From Symsagittifera roscoffensis (taxonomy: Eukaryota; Xenacoelomorpha; Acoela; Convolutidae): 64,000 nucleotides of DNA. Shown one piece after another: positions 21,430-32,995 of this stretch. The notes beneath the pieces were generated by a model that ran no database searches, was not told the origin of the DNA, and worked only from the letters and a program-made list of their open reading frames with translations. Each line of letters begins with the position of its first letter. Position 1 is the stretch's first letter. A program made the position numbers and the translations under genes. The DNA is taken from positions 23,083,254 to 23,147,253 of the forward strand of contig NC_087065.1 in NCBI RefSeq assembly GCF_963678635.1, written 5' to 3'.

Positions 21430-22440
21430 TTCTTTTCTATTTGTCAGGTTATCCCTGTAGTTGGATTTTTCTAGAATTTACCCGTTGTTTTCAGCTTAAA
21501 ATAACGTTTTATGTCGCTCCAACTACAGTTTATCCGCTTTTATCTCAAAACTTTGTTTTTGAGCTAGATTTTTGTCAACCTTATTATGTATTTAGTCCAA
21601 TTACTTCTTGCTTTAAAAAATAACTGACAATTTACAACAAATTTTAGCAGAAAAAATGAAGATCGATCGAGTTTTCTGTTTTTCAGTTTTTTTTCCTATT
21701 GAACGTGTTTTAATGTTTTATCTGATTTTTAATGTTTTCCTGACATGCTCGACAACTTTTGAAATTGTTTTTTGAAACTCACTTGTTCTTCCTGACCCTT
21801 GTTGTTTTCTCTGTCGCCACTGTAGGATCATCCTAAAACGTGCTTTCTCAGAAAAGAACAAGAATTGAGTATAACTTAAACTGTAATCTCAAATTATCTG
21901 AAAATGTTTCTAATTTTATACTCAAATTTTGACAGACTTTTGTGATAATTACTGGAATGTGATTATCATGGAATGAATTATTAATCAACTGACTGTTCTG
22001 AACCTACATTTTTATGATGTTCCTGGGTTCCCCCCTTCTCTCCTTAATCCGAGTAATTTTGGATTTAACCCAGATTACCGATTTTCGTAGCTTTTGTCAG
22101 CTTAACCTGACACCATATAAAAGGAAACTATCTCCAGCCTATCAAAACGTTTGCATATTTTTCAAAGTTAATTAATGTGTTGAAAATTCTCAGACATCAT
22201 AAATTAGCAATGATTTTTGCCAAACTAGTTTAAAAAACGATCTTTATATTTTACTAACAATGAAAATTCCGTTCCCCTACAATGTTTCCCTCCTTGAAAC
22301 TGGAGTGCTCCACTCACGACGGTGGATTTATGGTGGATATTTTTGCAAATCAGTTGGTTTCCCATGAAATAATTTTACCTCTTTAAGCATGTTATAAGGG
22401 ACTATATTAACTGAGCACATCAAAAACGTTGTCAAAAGGA
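21430..22440 (-). repeat. LTR/leader-like region of the J-domain Gypsy family
   Basis: On the minus strand this lies between a J-domain region (ending near 22441) and the gag of element A. It is homologous to 38281-39250 in the same orientation and, in part, to the inverted leaders at 24841-25228 and 31310-31696. It contains the hairpin TGTAGTTGGA...TCCAACTACA (about 21458-21530). The position between the 3' end of one copy and the gag of the next is where an LTR is expected, but paired LTRs were not proved. Confidence 0.5.
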
Positions 22441-23060
22441 CAAACCTCCAATTTGAATGACCACTTTATGGCGCAACACATCTTTTGAGGCATCTAGGCT
22501 TCTTTTATTGTAGACATCTCTCGCCTCTGGATCCATGAGAAAATTTGAAATTTTCTTCTCTTCCGCCTTTGTCAGGGTGGCATAGAAAGCAAAGACTGTT
22601 GAAATGCTTTTCCACTGTTTAGGGCGGCGCTAGATCCGGCAACAAAAAAATATGAAAGAGGCTCTGAGGGGGGGGGGGGGGGAGACTCTGTGCGTCATGT
22701 AGACGCAGTCTCTTTCAGGGTAAAGCTTTTGCGAAAATTTCTGCCTTCAAGTTAGCGTGAAGCTCTTTCCTCTTACTCTGACTTTCAGAGATTTTCGTCT
22801 TTTACTCGCTCTACAGCGAGTCCCTCTCTCTTTCGTGTGCTTTAATTTTTAAATTGTAGCCTTCAACGGCTCCCTCCATTTGCCGGAGTTTCTCAATCCC
22901 GTTGTTAACCTCAATTTCATAGAGTCTCAATTGCTCCCTGAGTTGCCGGCTTGTCACCCCCAGCTTCTCGCTGTTATCTAAATACCTCTCCGCTCCACTT
23001 ATCTGACCCTTGAGGTTGATCACCTCCTCGCATGAACTGGGCGCCCGATTCACAATATTT
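22441..23060 (-). pseudogene. Accessory gene copy 2: coiled coil and J domain
   Basis: Minus strand. The coiled-coil ORF (23053-22811) begins near CEEVINLKGQIS and runs through YLDNSEKLGVTSRQLREQL to ERERDSL. A basic linker follows. A J-domain segment comes next, with CHPDKGGREENF at about 22580-22550, which keeps the HPD motif that stimulates Hsp70 ATPase. About 17 bases of helix III are deleted after that, which shifts the frame, yet MDPEARDVYNKRSLDASK can still be read in the next frame. A G15 run (22668-22682) and a hairpin (GCGTC/GACGC) lie in the linker. The whole is non-coding now. Confidence 0.6.
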
Positions 23061-24158
23061 GGCCATGAAGTTGCTCGAGTGGCGCCACAGTTCGATATTT
23101 AGTAATGACGCCTACCATACTGAAAACATTAGGCTGCATCACCGCCTCACTTTCGAACAGTTCCGTCAGAAAATAAAAAAAATGCACGAATTCTGGTTCT
23201 TGTCGGTTTCCTAAAAAACCATATATAGATATGTTTTTTCTTAATCCAACAGTCTACGCTATGCTTTCGTTTTTTCCTAATCCCACAGGTAACACTGTCT
23301 TTTCATTTCTTTTGTTCTTAATCCCACAAGTAGCACTTCGTTTTGTTTTAAATGCACTCAAACATGTCTTAATTTTTTTCGTCAAAAGATGCTATGCTTA
23401 TGAGACTTAGTTCGCGGTTTATGAAACTATTATCTTGTTGTTCCGTGCATTTGTTTCCTTTACCAAACATTGTTTTATTTCCTTGTCCGTATCTACTTCT
23501 GGAGTTTCTCCACAAGTTTTTATAATAACTGTACTCCCTCAATGGTTTTAACGGTTGGTTTACCGTTTCCTTATTGACCTCGTCCTTTATTAAAGCTGCC
23601 AAAAAAAATTTTAAGCCAAAATGATTCAATTGATTATTGGTATATTCCCCGTTTTGACCCAGGAAGACCTCCCTTCATGTTTTTGCCTTCCGACTATGTT
23701 TCATAGGTTGTGACAACTGACTGTCTCTCATATCTTTATGCGAGAAAAAATCTCCACCGCTAAAATCAAAGGAGCTCAAATGTGCATATTGTTCTCCGGT
23801 TTCTCTAATTCAGTTGTTTTGCATATGATACCTAGGACATATTACCTAATCCAAAAGCAATGGGAGGGATAGACCTTATTGCACAGCGTGAGAGTATAAT
23901 TTCTTTAAATAACTCTGCTGATTGGGTGCAAAAATCTTATGAGTGACTCGCTGAAAACATTTCTAACTTCCACCAGTACTTCTTCTGTGCAGAAAAATTT
24001 TGCGGCAAATTTGACCGATATTTTTTCACATTGATGTGTGTACATTAAACCCTCCGTCTTTTCAGAGCGGTAACCTCGAGGCAATTTTTTTAGTACGTTA
24101 TAAAGAACTATTTTTATTGAGCTCATCAAAAATTTTGTCAACAGGACGAACTTCCAAT
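23061..24158 (-). pseudogene. Accessory region X upstream of the coiled coil (copy 2)
   Basis: Minus strand, homologous to 29605-30660 and 36065-37128 on the plus strand. The better-preserved pieces are FFCTEEVLVEVRNVFSESL, NHFGLKFFLAALIKDEVNKE, REYSYYKNLWRNSRSRYGQG and a Lys/Arg-rich stretch with CGIKNKRNE. I do not recognise the protein. In the plus-strand copies it follows integrase and precedes coiled coil and J domain, so it probably is the N-terminal part of an accessory protein at the place where other elements carry env. Many stops and shifts are present. Confidence 0.5.
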
Positions 24159-24840
24159 TTACATTTTCATTTTTTGGCGCAACACATCTTTTGCGGCATC
24201 AAGGCCTATTTTATTGTAGACTTCTCTCGCCTTTGGATCCATGAGAATATTTCGGGCTTCAACCAGTACCTTGAAATATTCTTCTCTTGCGCCTTGGTTT
24301 GGGTGGCATAGAAGGAAAAGACTCTTAAAATGTCTATCCAGTGTTTCAGGCGGCGCTAGTTCTGGCAATTTTAAAATATCGAAGAGGTTCGAAGGGGCGG
24401 AAAAAGGACTCTATGCGTCATGTAGACGCAGGCTCTTCCAGGGTAAAGCTTTTTGAAAATTTCTGCCCTCAAGTTAGCGTGAAGCTTCTTCCTCGTTCTC
24501 TGACTTTCAGAGATTTTTTTCTTTTACTCGCTCTACAGCGAGTCCCTCTCTATTTCGTGTGCTTTAATTTTTAATTTGTAGCCTTCAACGGCTCCCTCTA
24601 TTTGCAGGAGTTTCTCAATCCTATTGTTAACCTCAACTTGAGAGAGTCCCAGTTGCTCCCTGAGTTGCCGGCTTGTCACCCCCAGCTTCTCGCTGTTATC
24701 TAAATACCTCTCCGCTTCACTTATCTGACCCTTGAGGTTGATCACCTCCTCGCATAAAGTTGGCGCCCCATTTACAATAATTGGTGTTGAAGTTGCTCGA
24801 GTGGTGCCACATTTCTATGTTTAGTTTTGACGCCTACTTC
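24159..24840 (-). pseudogene. Accessory gene copy 1: coiled coil and J domain
   Basis: Minus strand. The coiled-coil frame (24745-24533) carries CEEVINLKGQISEAERYLDN and is preceded in frame by about 15 residues of the end of region X. A linker reads RTRKKLHANLRAEIFKKLYP. The J domain (24368-24159) reads LAPPETLDRHFKSLFLLCHP, then NQGAREEYFKVLVEARNILM and DPKAREVYNKIGLDAAKDVL. This fits helices II-III of a DnaJ domain with HPN instead of HPD, so Hsp70 stimulation would be lost. Stops separate coiled coil, linker and J domain. A tandem copy lies at 30667-31300. Confidence 0.65.
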
Positions 24841-25228
24841 AAAAAAAATCAAAGTGATCAAAAGATGTCGAGCATGTCAGGAAAACTTTAAAAATAAAAA
24901 AAAACGTTAAGACATGTTAAAGTCACGTCTCATAGAGAAAACCAGTAAAACTCGACAAAAAATTGATCGATCTTGATTTTTTTTATTTTTAAAATTGCTG
25001 ATTTGGGTAGTAAACTGTCTATTAATCTTGTAAAGCAAGAAGTAATTAAACCAAAATCGACGGAAAGGTAAGAAAACCGAGTTGAAAAAACAATTTTTTG
25101 AGATGAAAGCGGATAAACTGTAGTTGGAGGGACAATGGTTATTTTAAGCTAAACACAATGGATAAGACCTAACAAACTCCAACTACAATAATAAATTGAT
25201 ATATATTTAAGTAGGGTGGGGGTTAAGT
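24841..25228 (+). repeat. Leader of Gypsy element B with hairpin
   Basis: AT-rich leader directly upstream of the gag ATG at 25229. It contains the perfect 11-bp inverted repeat TGTAGTTGGAG (25119-25129) and CTCCAACTACA (25177-25187). Its reverse complement matches 38281 onward and 21441 onward, so it belongs to the terminal/leader part of the family. No primer-binding site for a tRNA could be recognised. Confidence 0.55.
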
Positions 25229-26100
25229 ATGGCAACGGCAAGTTCAGTATCCAAGATGTTATTGTCGGAGGCGCTCACTGGTTCAAACGGCTTTGAAAGC
25301 TACTTCAAACAGTTTAAGCTATAAGCCGAACTGCAAAACTGGAAACGTACTGTAAGTGGAACCGAAATTGACAAACGGCTGCATTATTTCGCGTTAAGAT
25401 TGCAAAAATTTGCAATTAAATTTTACCGTACCCTCCCATAGGCAACCAGAAATAGCTATGATGAGACCGTTGAAGCTTTTCGAAGACATTACAGTGAAAA
25501 ACCATTGGTGTTCCGCGGACGGCTAGCGCGTCGCGTGCAGCAGGCAGGAGAGGAATTTACAGATTTTCTGGAGGATTTACAGCAATTGGCGGTGAAGGCG
25601 TATCCACACGAGTCCCAGGACATACGAGATCACTTAGTACTTCGAGGTTTTTTTGAAGGGGTCCACCAGCCAAGTTAAGTTTGAGGTCCGCACGACAATT
25701 GGGGACAAGGAAATGAACATCGCGAATGCTTTAGAGCGGGCGCTTCACCTGGAAGCCCTAATAAGAATTGAGGAAGAAAAACAAACGCCACGAATAGCAG
25801 ACATACGGAGGGATGAAACAGTAATCCAAGAAGACTCGGCAAACAGACTAGTCCAACAGACGTCGATTGGTAATGAAAAGAATGCCCGGAGATAAAACCA
25901 GTGGTCGAAGATAAAACGGCCACTGGGGAGGAACGAGAATCAATGGAAACTGGTATAGGGAACAAGGTTCAAGAGACCGAGCAAGAACTCCCAAATCAGG
26001 AACAAAATTGCGCGAAAGAATTGACAATCGCAGATGGGAGAATGACTCTGACAAACGTCGACTATGTGGGCAAAAGGCCATTGGGCAAAGAACTTACGTA
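25229..26100 (+). pseudogene. Gag of Gypsy element B
   Basis: Starts MATASSVSKML at the ATG and shows retrotransposon gag features: FRRHYSEKPLVFRGRLARRV, EEFTDFLEDLQQLAVKAYP, then IANALERALHLEALIRIEE. An in-frame TAA interrupts it after about 31 codons and more stops follow. The copy in element C shares the same stops, so the gene was dead before the segment was duplicated. No intact zinc knuckle is left at the C-terminal end. Confidence 0.72.
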
Positions 26101-26155
26101 ATTGTGTTAGTAGTGGAAGTTCTCCCGCATCAAACGAATATGCCCTTGAAATAAA

Positions 26156-26503
26156 ATGACGAAACAAACCAACGTAATCAGGGTGTATTCCACTAACAAA
26201 ATGAAATGTTACAATGTGGAGTTGTTACTGAACAGGAAATTGGTAACAGGACTGTTACACAGTGGGAGTAGCATTTCGCTCATGAGTTTCGACACGTATG
26301 AACGGATTGAAAAGCCGGGAAGCCTAAAAGCTTTTAATAATAAAGTGTTAGCGGCAAAAAATTCGGAGTTAAAAACAGTTGGCAGTCTCGACATCAAACT
26401 CAAAAATAAACCAAAATCCGGAGAGTTCAACCAAGGGTTTTCAATAACGGCGGATAACTGCTTACACTGCCTTCTTGGTTTAGATTTCATGATAGATCAA
26501 TAA
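26156..26503 (+). pseudogene. Aspartic protease of Gypsy element B, active site lost
   Basis: The frame has the retropepsin layout: LVTGLLHSGSSISLMSFDTY near the start and HCLLGLDFMIDQ at the end (the hydrophobic-GLDF block). At the place of the catalytic D-S/T-G triad stands HSG, so the catalytic Asp is His in this copy and in its duplicate (32624-32971). The protein would have matured gag and pol. It is inactive as written. Confidence 0.75.
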
Positions 26504-26527
26504 TGTAATCTAAACATTGGCGAACAA

Positions 26528-27890
26528 TTGCTATACAGTACGAAACATCGGACAGCACTACCTATAACAGCACAAACAACGACCGGTGTTCAAACTTTTG
26601 CAATAGCAGAGAGGAATGCAAGAATCACCAGCAGACATGAAAAAATAGTCGAAATCGTCATCAAAGATGAAAACAGTACCGTCCTCAGTAGCCCAGAAGG
26701 TTTAATTGAAGGCATACAGAAAGTCGATGAAAAAACCGCACTACTTGTAGCTGATTCACTGGTTAGTGTAATACAAGGAAAAGTTTGCCTCAGGTACTGA
26801 ACATGCGAAATGAAGCAAATGACATATACCATGGCAGCAAAACTGCTCATCATACCGATTTGAGAAATCAGATTCTAATAAACGGACCATTTAGTAGCAG
26901 TGAACAACCGCAGCATCAGGAGCCTTTTGGATTGGCAAACACGCTACTCTGGACGGTGCACAATTGTCATTTGAAGAAAAAAAGTACAGATAATGTTTGA
27001 TAAAGATAACCGGGTCTTTTCACGCAGCTCAACGAACTTAGGGTTTTCGGATAAAATCAGACATAAAAGAAAGTTAAGCGCCGATGCAAAGCCATTTCGG
27101 TGGGCATGCGGAAGTATAGGTTTTGAGAAGCAGAAAGCCATAAAAAAGATCGTGGAGGATTTAGAAAAAAGCAACCTGGTTGAACCAACTCACTCGAATT
27201 GGGCAGCCCGTCCAAATTTGTTTAAAAAAGACAGATCCCACAGATTACTAGTTGATTACAGAGGATTGAATAATCAGATCGAAAAGACAAGCTGGCCCCA
27301 ACCAGAGATAAGTGATGTTATCGACTCATTGGATGGTGATATATTCTTTTCCATTAATGATTTAACTTCTGGCTACTTTCACATGGCGCTAGATGAAGAC
27401 TCACAAATTATTACGGCCTTCATAACGCCGATGGGTCTCTATGAATGGAAAAGACTACCGATGGGTCTCGCTTCAGCGCCAGGAGCTTTTCAAATCTTAA
27501 TGTAAATGGGTTATTATACGAACCTAGACTACATTATAACCTTTGGTAAAACATTTGAAGAACATCTGGAGAGGTTAGAACTTATTCTGTGTCAACTAAA
27601 AGAAGCAGGGTTAAAATTAAGAGGATCAAAAGGCAGATTATTTTGAAATAAACTCCTTTTTCTTTGACATATTGTGTGTCGAACAACGACGTAGAAGTTG
27701 ATCCGGAAAAGAAGAACGCAGTGCAACACATGAAAGATCCTCACAATATCAAAAAACTTCGGGCGGTTTTAGGACTCATCTATTAGATTTTACCAAAATT
27801 TTTTGAAGGGTTTGAAAAAAACAGCGAAAATACTTTACAAACCTCTTCATAAGTGAGACAAATTTTTTCTTAATGAAGCTTGCAAAAAAG
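26528..27890 (+). pseudogene. Reverse transcriptase of Gypsy element B, catalytic Asp lost
   Basis: Linker FAIAERNARITSRHEK is followed by RT blocks: HSNWAARPNLFKKDRSHRLL, VDYRGLNNQIEKTSWPQPEI, DIFFSINDLTSGYFHMALDE (motif A Asp) and MGLYEWKRLPMGLASAPGAF. After a stop at 27505 the motif C region reads TNLDYIITFGKTFEEHLERL, where the usual YVDD has become LDY, so one of the two metal-binding Asp residues is gone. Further stops occur through the thumb/connection to about 27880. Confidence 0.82.
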
Positions 27891-27892
27891 CA

Positions 27893-28385
27893 TTGAAGGA
27901 ACTGAAAGACAAACTGCAGCGAGGACCAATACTGGGATATTCAGATGAGGAAGATATGTATACCCTAACAACGGATGCTTATTTAACTGGGATAGGGGCC
28001 ACATTGACACAAAAACAGCAAGACATAGATCGAGTTATTGCGTACGCCAGCAAAACACTGAATAAAGGACAAAAAAATTACTCCACAATCAAAAGGAAAC
28101 TAGAAACTATAAGCAATCGTATATTTCAAGCATTGTTTCCGGAACTATATGTTGGGACAAAAATTCTTAATAGTTACGTATGACAGAGCCTTAGCGTGGC
28201 TTTATAAGGAGCCAGACGGTATGATAGCGAGATGGTTGAAAAAAATAGGGCAGTTCCATTTCGAAATCAAGCACGAAGCGAGAAAGAAAACTCCACAAGC
28301 AGACTGCTCATCAAAGGTTCCAACTACCACTGAGGAGGTGGTTAATCAAATACAAAAAACATCAAATATTTTGACCAATATCTGA
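27893..28385 (+). pseudogene. RNase H of Gypsy element B
   Basis: Blocks LGYSDEEDMYTLTTDAYLTG (catalytic Asp), IGATLTQKQQ, VIAYASKTLNKGQKNYSTIK, then, after a frame change near 28150, KFLIVTYDRALAWLYKEPDG and HADCSS-like PQADCSSKVP. This is a typical Gypsy RNase H domain. Two frames (27893-28183 and 28149-28385) overlap at the break. The His of the usual TDH motif is replaced (TYDRA). Confidence 0.78.
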
Positions 28386-28439
28386 GAACAAGCCCTGAAA
28401 ACTCCCGATTTGGAATTACAAACAGTTCAACAGAAATCT

Positions 28440-29402
28440 ATTGAAATACGAACGCAAAGAGCTAGGTGCAAAGCAAGCAGAGGCCAGAGAAAAGACAAAT
28501 GAGTGGCTCTTCAAAGATTTTAGGGAAATTTTGGATAAGTTTCGAAAATTTGCTAATTGAAAACAACTTACTAGAAAGAGAAAGCAGTATGTCGTAGTCC
28601 AAATTGTTTTGACTCCAGTGTTCATGGAGGAAATGCTCGTTTTGATTATGAATCTTGTGACAATTTCGGGTGCAAAAAGACTTTTCAGCGTACTCGAGAA
28701 AGGTTTTACTGGCCTGGAATGAGTCGGGATGTTAAAGATTGGGTTAATAGCAGTGAGAAATGCATAGCAAAAATGAAACCTAGCCAGAAACATAAACATC
28801 CACTGCAGACATGAAAGCCAAGCCATCAATTTTGGCAGGTAGCGTTGGACATCATGGGACCGCTACCGAAATCAGAAGAACTCAATTATATTCTTGTGAT
28901 ATTCTTGTAGCAATTCTCAAAATGTTACGAATCGATACTACTTCAAAAGCAAGAAGCAAAGACAGTAGCTAAAACATTGGTCGATTATTGGATTTCACGT
29001 TTTGGCTGCCCAGCAAATCTGCACAGCGACAAGGGATCAAACTTCATGTCACACCTTTTCAAAAATTTGTGTTCCGTCCTGGGAATTGATAGAACTAGCA
29101 CAACATCATATCATCCTCAGGGAAACGCAAGGATTGAAAGAACCGACAGGACAATCGAAAAAGCCTTGTCTAAATATGTGGGAGAAAACCACAATCACTG
29201 GGCCAATTATCTACAAACAGTTATGTTGGCTTATAGATCTTCAACTCATGCAGTGACAAATATTAGTCCGTATTGTTTGAAATTTGGTCACCCTTGCTCC
29301 TTTCCAACAAATTGCATGAACGAAAGTCACAAACTAAAGTTTTTGCAACACCATGCAACTACGTCAGAAAACAAACCACCTTTCTGTATTTTATACATCT
29401 GA
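28440..29402 (+). pseudogene. Integrase of Gypsy element B
   Basis: An N-terminal zinc-binding part can be read across frames (YWPGMSRDVKDW, SEKCIAKMKP). The catalytic core follows: VALDIMGPLPKS (first Asp), LHSDKGSNFMSHLF (second Asp) and HPQGNARIERTDRTIEK (Glu), then NHWANYLQTVMLAYRSSTHA. The last part is in one frame at 28977-29402. Stops near 28813 and 28907 break the first half. After the stop at 29402 there is no chromodomain; about 200 unrecognised bases lead into region X. Confidence 0.8.
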
Positions 29403-30666
29403 GGAAACCACGTTTGATTTATCTGCAATTTTTGGGTGATTAAACACTAAAAACCTAATACAAAGTGACTAGATACATTTTTCAACTGGGAATTTTCAAC
29501 AAAAGAAAAAATACTGCGGTGTTCTGGAAAAACACGAAAAAGACATAGATAACATTGTTTGGCATTTAGCAAAAGAAACCGGAAACTGCAAAAATTTCAA
29601 TTTAGAAAAAAATTGCCTCGGGTTTACCGCTCTGAAAAGACGGAGGGTTTAATGTACACACATCAATGTGAAAAAATATCGGTCAAATTTGCCGCAAAAA
29701 TTTTTCTGCACAGAAGAAGTATTGGTGGAAGTTAGAAATGTTTTCAGCGAGTCACTCATAAGATTTTTGCACCCAATCAGCAGAGTTATTAAAGAAATTA
29801 TACTCTCACGCTGTGCAATAAAGTCTATCCCTCCCAATGCTTTTGGATTAGGTAATGGGTCCTGGGTATCATATGCAAAACAACTGAATTAGAGAAACCG
29901 GAGAATAATATGCAACTTTGAGCTCCTTTGATTTTAGCGGTGGAGGTTTTTTCACGCATAAAGATATGAGAGACAGTCAGTTGTCACAACCTATGAAACA
30001 TAGTCGGAAGGCAATAACAGGAAGGGAGGTCTTCCTGGGTCAAAACGGGGAATATACCAATGATCAGTTGAATCATTTTGGCTTAAAGTTTTTTTTGGCA
30101 GCTTTAATAAAGGACGAGGTCAATAAGGAAACGGTAAACCAGCTGTTAAAACCATTGAGGGAGTACAGTTAATATAAACACTTGTGGAGAAACTCCAGAA
30201 GTAGATACGGACAAGGAAAAAAACAATGTTTGGTAAAGGAAACAAATGCATGGGACAACAAGATAATAGTTTCATAAACCGCGAACTAATTCTCATAAGC
30301 ATAGCATCTTTTGACGAAAAAAAATAAGACATGTTTGAGTGCATTTAAAACAAAACGAAGTGCTACTTGTGGGATTAAGAACAAAAGAAATGAAAACACA
30401 GTGTTACCTGTGGGATTAGGAAAAAAACGAAAGCACATCGTAGACTGTTGGATTAAGAAAAAACATATCTATATATGGTTTTTAGGAAACCGACAGGAAC
30501 CAGAAGTCGTGTATTTTGTTTATTTTCTGACGGAACTGTTTGAAAGTGAGGCGGTGGTGCGGCCTTATGTTTTCAGGATAGTAGGCGTCATTACTAAATA
30601 TCGAACTGTGGCGCCACTCGAGCAACTTCATGGCCAAATACTGTGAATCGGGCGCCCAGTTCATGC
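29403..30666 (+). pseudogene. Accessory region X of Gypsy element B
   Basis: From about 29605 the sequence matches the minus-strand region at 24100-23061. Frames 29668-29892 (FFCTEEVLVEVRNVFSESL, GLGNGSWVSYAKQLN), 29918-30172 (THKDMRDSQLSQPMKHSRKA, FGLKFFLAALIKDE) and 30311-30646 (KRSATCGIKNKRNE, ELFESEAVVRP) appear in order. The family is not recognised. It stands where an env or other 3' gene would be. In this copy it is cut at 30666 by the duplication junction; in the second copy it continues into a coiled coil and J domain. Confidence 0.5.
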
Positions 30667-31309
30667 GCGGCATCAAGGCCTATTTTATTGTAGACTTCTC
30701 TCGCCTTTGGATCCATGAGAATATTTCGGGCTTCAACCAGTACCTTGAAATATTCTTCTCTTGCGCCTTGGTTTGGGTGGCATAGAAGGAAAAGACTCTT
30801 AAAATGTCTATCCAGTGTTTCAGGCGGCGCTAGTTCCGGCAATTTTAAAATATCAAAGAGGTTCGAAGGGGCGGAAAAAGGACTCTATGCGTCATGTAGA
30901 CGCAGGTTCTTCCAGGGTAAAGCTTTTGCGAAAATTTCTGCCCTCAAGTTAGCGTGAAGCTTCTTCCTCGTTCTCTGACTTTCAGAGATTTTTTTTCTTT
31001 TACTCGCTCTACAGCGAGTCCCTCTCTATTTCGTGTGCTTTAACATTTAATTTGTAGCCTTCAACGGCTCCCTCTATTTGCAGGAGTTTCTCAATCCTAA
31101 CTTGAGAGAGTCCCAGTTGCTCCCTGAGTTGCCGGCTTGTCACCCCCAGCTTCTCGCTGTTATCTAAATACCTCTCCGCTTCACTTATCTGACCCTTGAG
31201 GTTGATCACCTCCTCGCATAAAGTTGGCGCCCCATTTACAATAATTGGTGTTGAAGTTGCTCGAGTGGTGCCACATTTCTATGTTTAGTTTTGACGCCTA
31301 CTTCAAAAA
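30667..31309 (-). pseudogene. Duplicate of the J domain and coiled coil (copy 1')
   Basis: Minus strand. J-domain frame 30842-30667 again has CHPNQGAREEYF (HPN) and the coiled-coil frame 31209-31009 lacks four residues (QVEVNNRI reads QVRI). The J domain is cut at the junction: after KIGLDA the frame reads into unrelated sequence of region X. This shows that the break fell inside the J domain. Confidence 0.7.
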
Positions 31310-31696
31310 AAATCAAAGTGATCAAAAGATGTCGAGCATGTCAGGAAAACTTTAAAAATAAAAAAAAACGTTAAGACATGTTAAAGTCACGTCTCATAGA
31401 GAAAACCAGTAAAACTCGACTAAAAATCGATCGATCTTGATTTTTTTTTATTTTTAAAGTTGCTGATTTGGGTAGTAAACTGTCTATTAATCTTGTAAAG
31501 CAAGAAGTAATTAAACCAAAATCGACGGAAAGGTAAGAAAACCGAGTTGAAAAAACAATTTTTTGAGATGAAAGCGGATAAACTGTAGTTGAAGGGACAC
31601 AAAACGTTATTTTAAGCTAAACACAATGGATAAGACCTAACAAACTCCAACTACAATAATAAATTGATATATATTTAAGTAGGGTGGGGGTTAAGT
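31310..31696 (+). repeat. Leader of Gypsy element C
   Basis: Copy of 24841-25228. One arm of the leader hairpin has a mismatch here (TGTAGTTGAAG). The gag ATG of element C is at 31697. Confidence 0.6.
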
Positions 31697-32971
31697 ATGG
31701 CAACGGCAAGTTCAGTATCCAAGATGTTATTGTCGGAGGCGCTCACTGGTTCAAACGGCTTTGAAAGCTACTTCAAACAGTTTAAGCTATAAGCCGAACT
31801 GCAAAACTGGAAACGTACTGTAAGTGGAACCGAAATTGACAAACGGCTGCATTATTTCGCGTTAAGATTGCAAAAATTTGCAATTAAATTTTACCGTACC
31901 CTCCCATAGGCAACCAGAAATAGCTATGATGAGACCGTTGAAGCTTTTCGAAGACATTACAGTGAAAAACCATTGGTGTTCCGCGGACGGCTAGCGCGTC
32001 GCGTGCAGCAGGCAGGAGAGGAATTTACAGATTTTCTGGAGGATTTACAGCAATTGGCGGTGAAGGCGTATCCACACGAGTCCCAGGACATACGAGATCA
32101 CTTAGTACTTCGAGGTTTTTTTGAAGGGGTCCACCAGCCAAGTTAAGTTTGAGGTCCGCACGACAATTGGGGACAAGGAAATGAACATCGCGAATGCTTT
32201 AGAGCGGGCGCTTCACCTGGAAGCCCTAATAAGAATTGAGGAAGAAAAACAAACGCCACGAATAGCAGACATACGGAGGGATGAAACAGTAATCCAAGAA
32301 GACTCGGCGAACAGACTAGTCCAACAGACGTCGATTGGTAATGAAAAGAATGCCCGGAGATAAAACCAGTGGTCGAAGATAAAACGGCCACTGGGGAGGA
32401 ACGAGAATCAATGGAAACTGGTATAGGGAACAAGGTTCAAGAGACCGAGCAAGAACTCCCAAATCAGGAACAAAATTGCGCGAAAGAATTGACAATCGCA
32501 GATGGGAGAATGACTCTGACAAACGTCGACTATGTGGGCAAAAGGCCATTGGGCAAAGAACTTACGTAATTGTGTTAGTAGTGGAAGTTCTCCCGCATCA
32601 AACGAATATGCCCTTGAAATAAAATGACGAAACAAACCAACGTAATCAGGGTGTATTCCACTAACAAAATGAAATGTTTCAATAAGGAGTTGTTACTGAA
32701 CAGGAAATTGGTAACAGGACTGTTACACAGTGGGAGTAGCATTTCGCTCATGAGTTTCGACACGTATGAACGGATTGAAAAGCCGGGAAGCCTAAAAACT
32801 TTTAATAATAAAGTGTTAGCGGCAAAAAATTCGGAGTTAAAAACAGTTGGCAGTCTCGACATCAAACTCAAAAATAAACCAAAATCCGGAGAGTTCAACC
32901 AAGGGTTTTCAATAACGGCGGATAACTGCTTACACTGCCTTCTTGGTTTAGATTTCATGATAGATCAATAA
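31697..32971 (+). pseudogene. Gag and protease of Gypsy element C
   Basis: Same content as 25229-26503, including the early TAA in gag and HSG in place of the protease DSG. Protease frame 32624-32971; gag pieces at 32121-32363 and 32369-32569. Differences from element B are single bases (for example FNKEL against YNVEL in the protease start). Confidence 0.72.
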
Positions 32972-32995
32972 TGTAATCTAAACATTGGCGAACAA

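Larger units (their letters stand above)
24193..30666. repeat. Tandem segmental duplication, unit 1
   Basis: This 6.47-kb segment is repeated at 30667-37129 with few differences. It holds most of the inverted J/coiled-coil copy 1, a leader, a full Gypsy element on the plus strand, and region X. The junction at 30666/30667 joins sequence normally followed by the coiled coil (compare 37129) to the J-domain interior (compare 24193), with short homology GCGGCATC/TGCG at the break. Small differences (for example 9 bases absent near 33702) show two real copies. Confidence 0.85.

Noticed and set aside
22550..22600. HPDKGG as sign of a polyomavirus T antigen
   Set aside because: HPDKGG is also common in cellular J domains; the rest of the sequence has no T-antigen feature and lies in a Gypsy-type context.
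29605..30660. Region X as a retroviral env gene
   Set aside because: No signal peptide, no hydrophobic anchor, no furin-like site; only the position after integrase fits.
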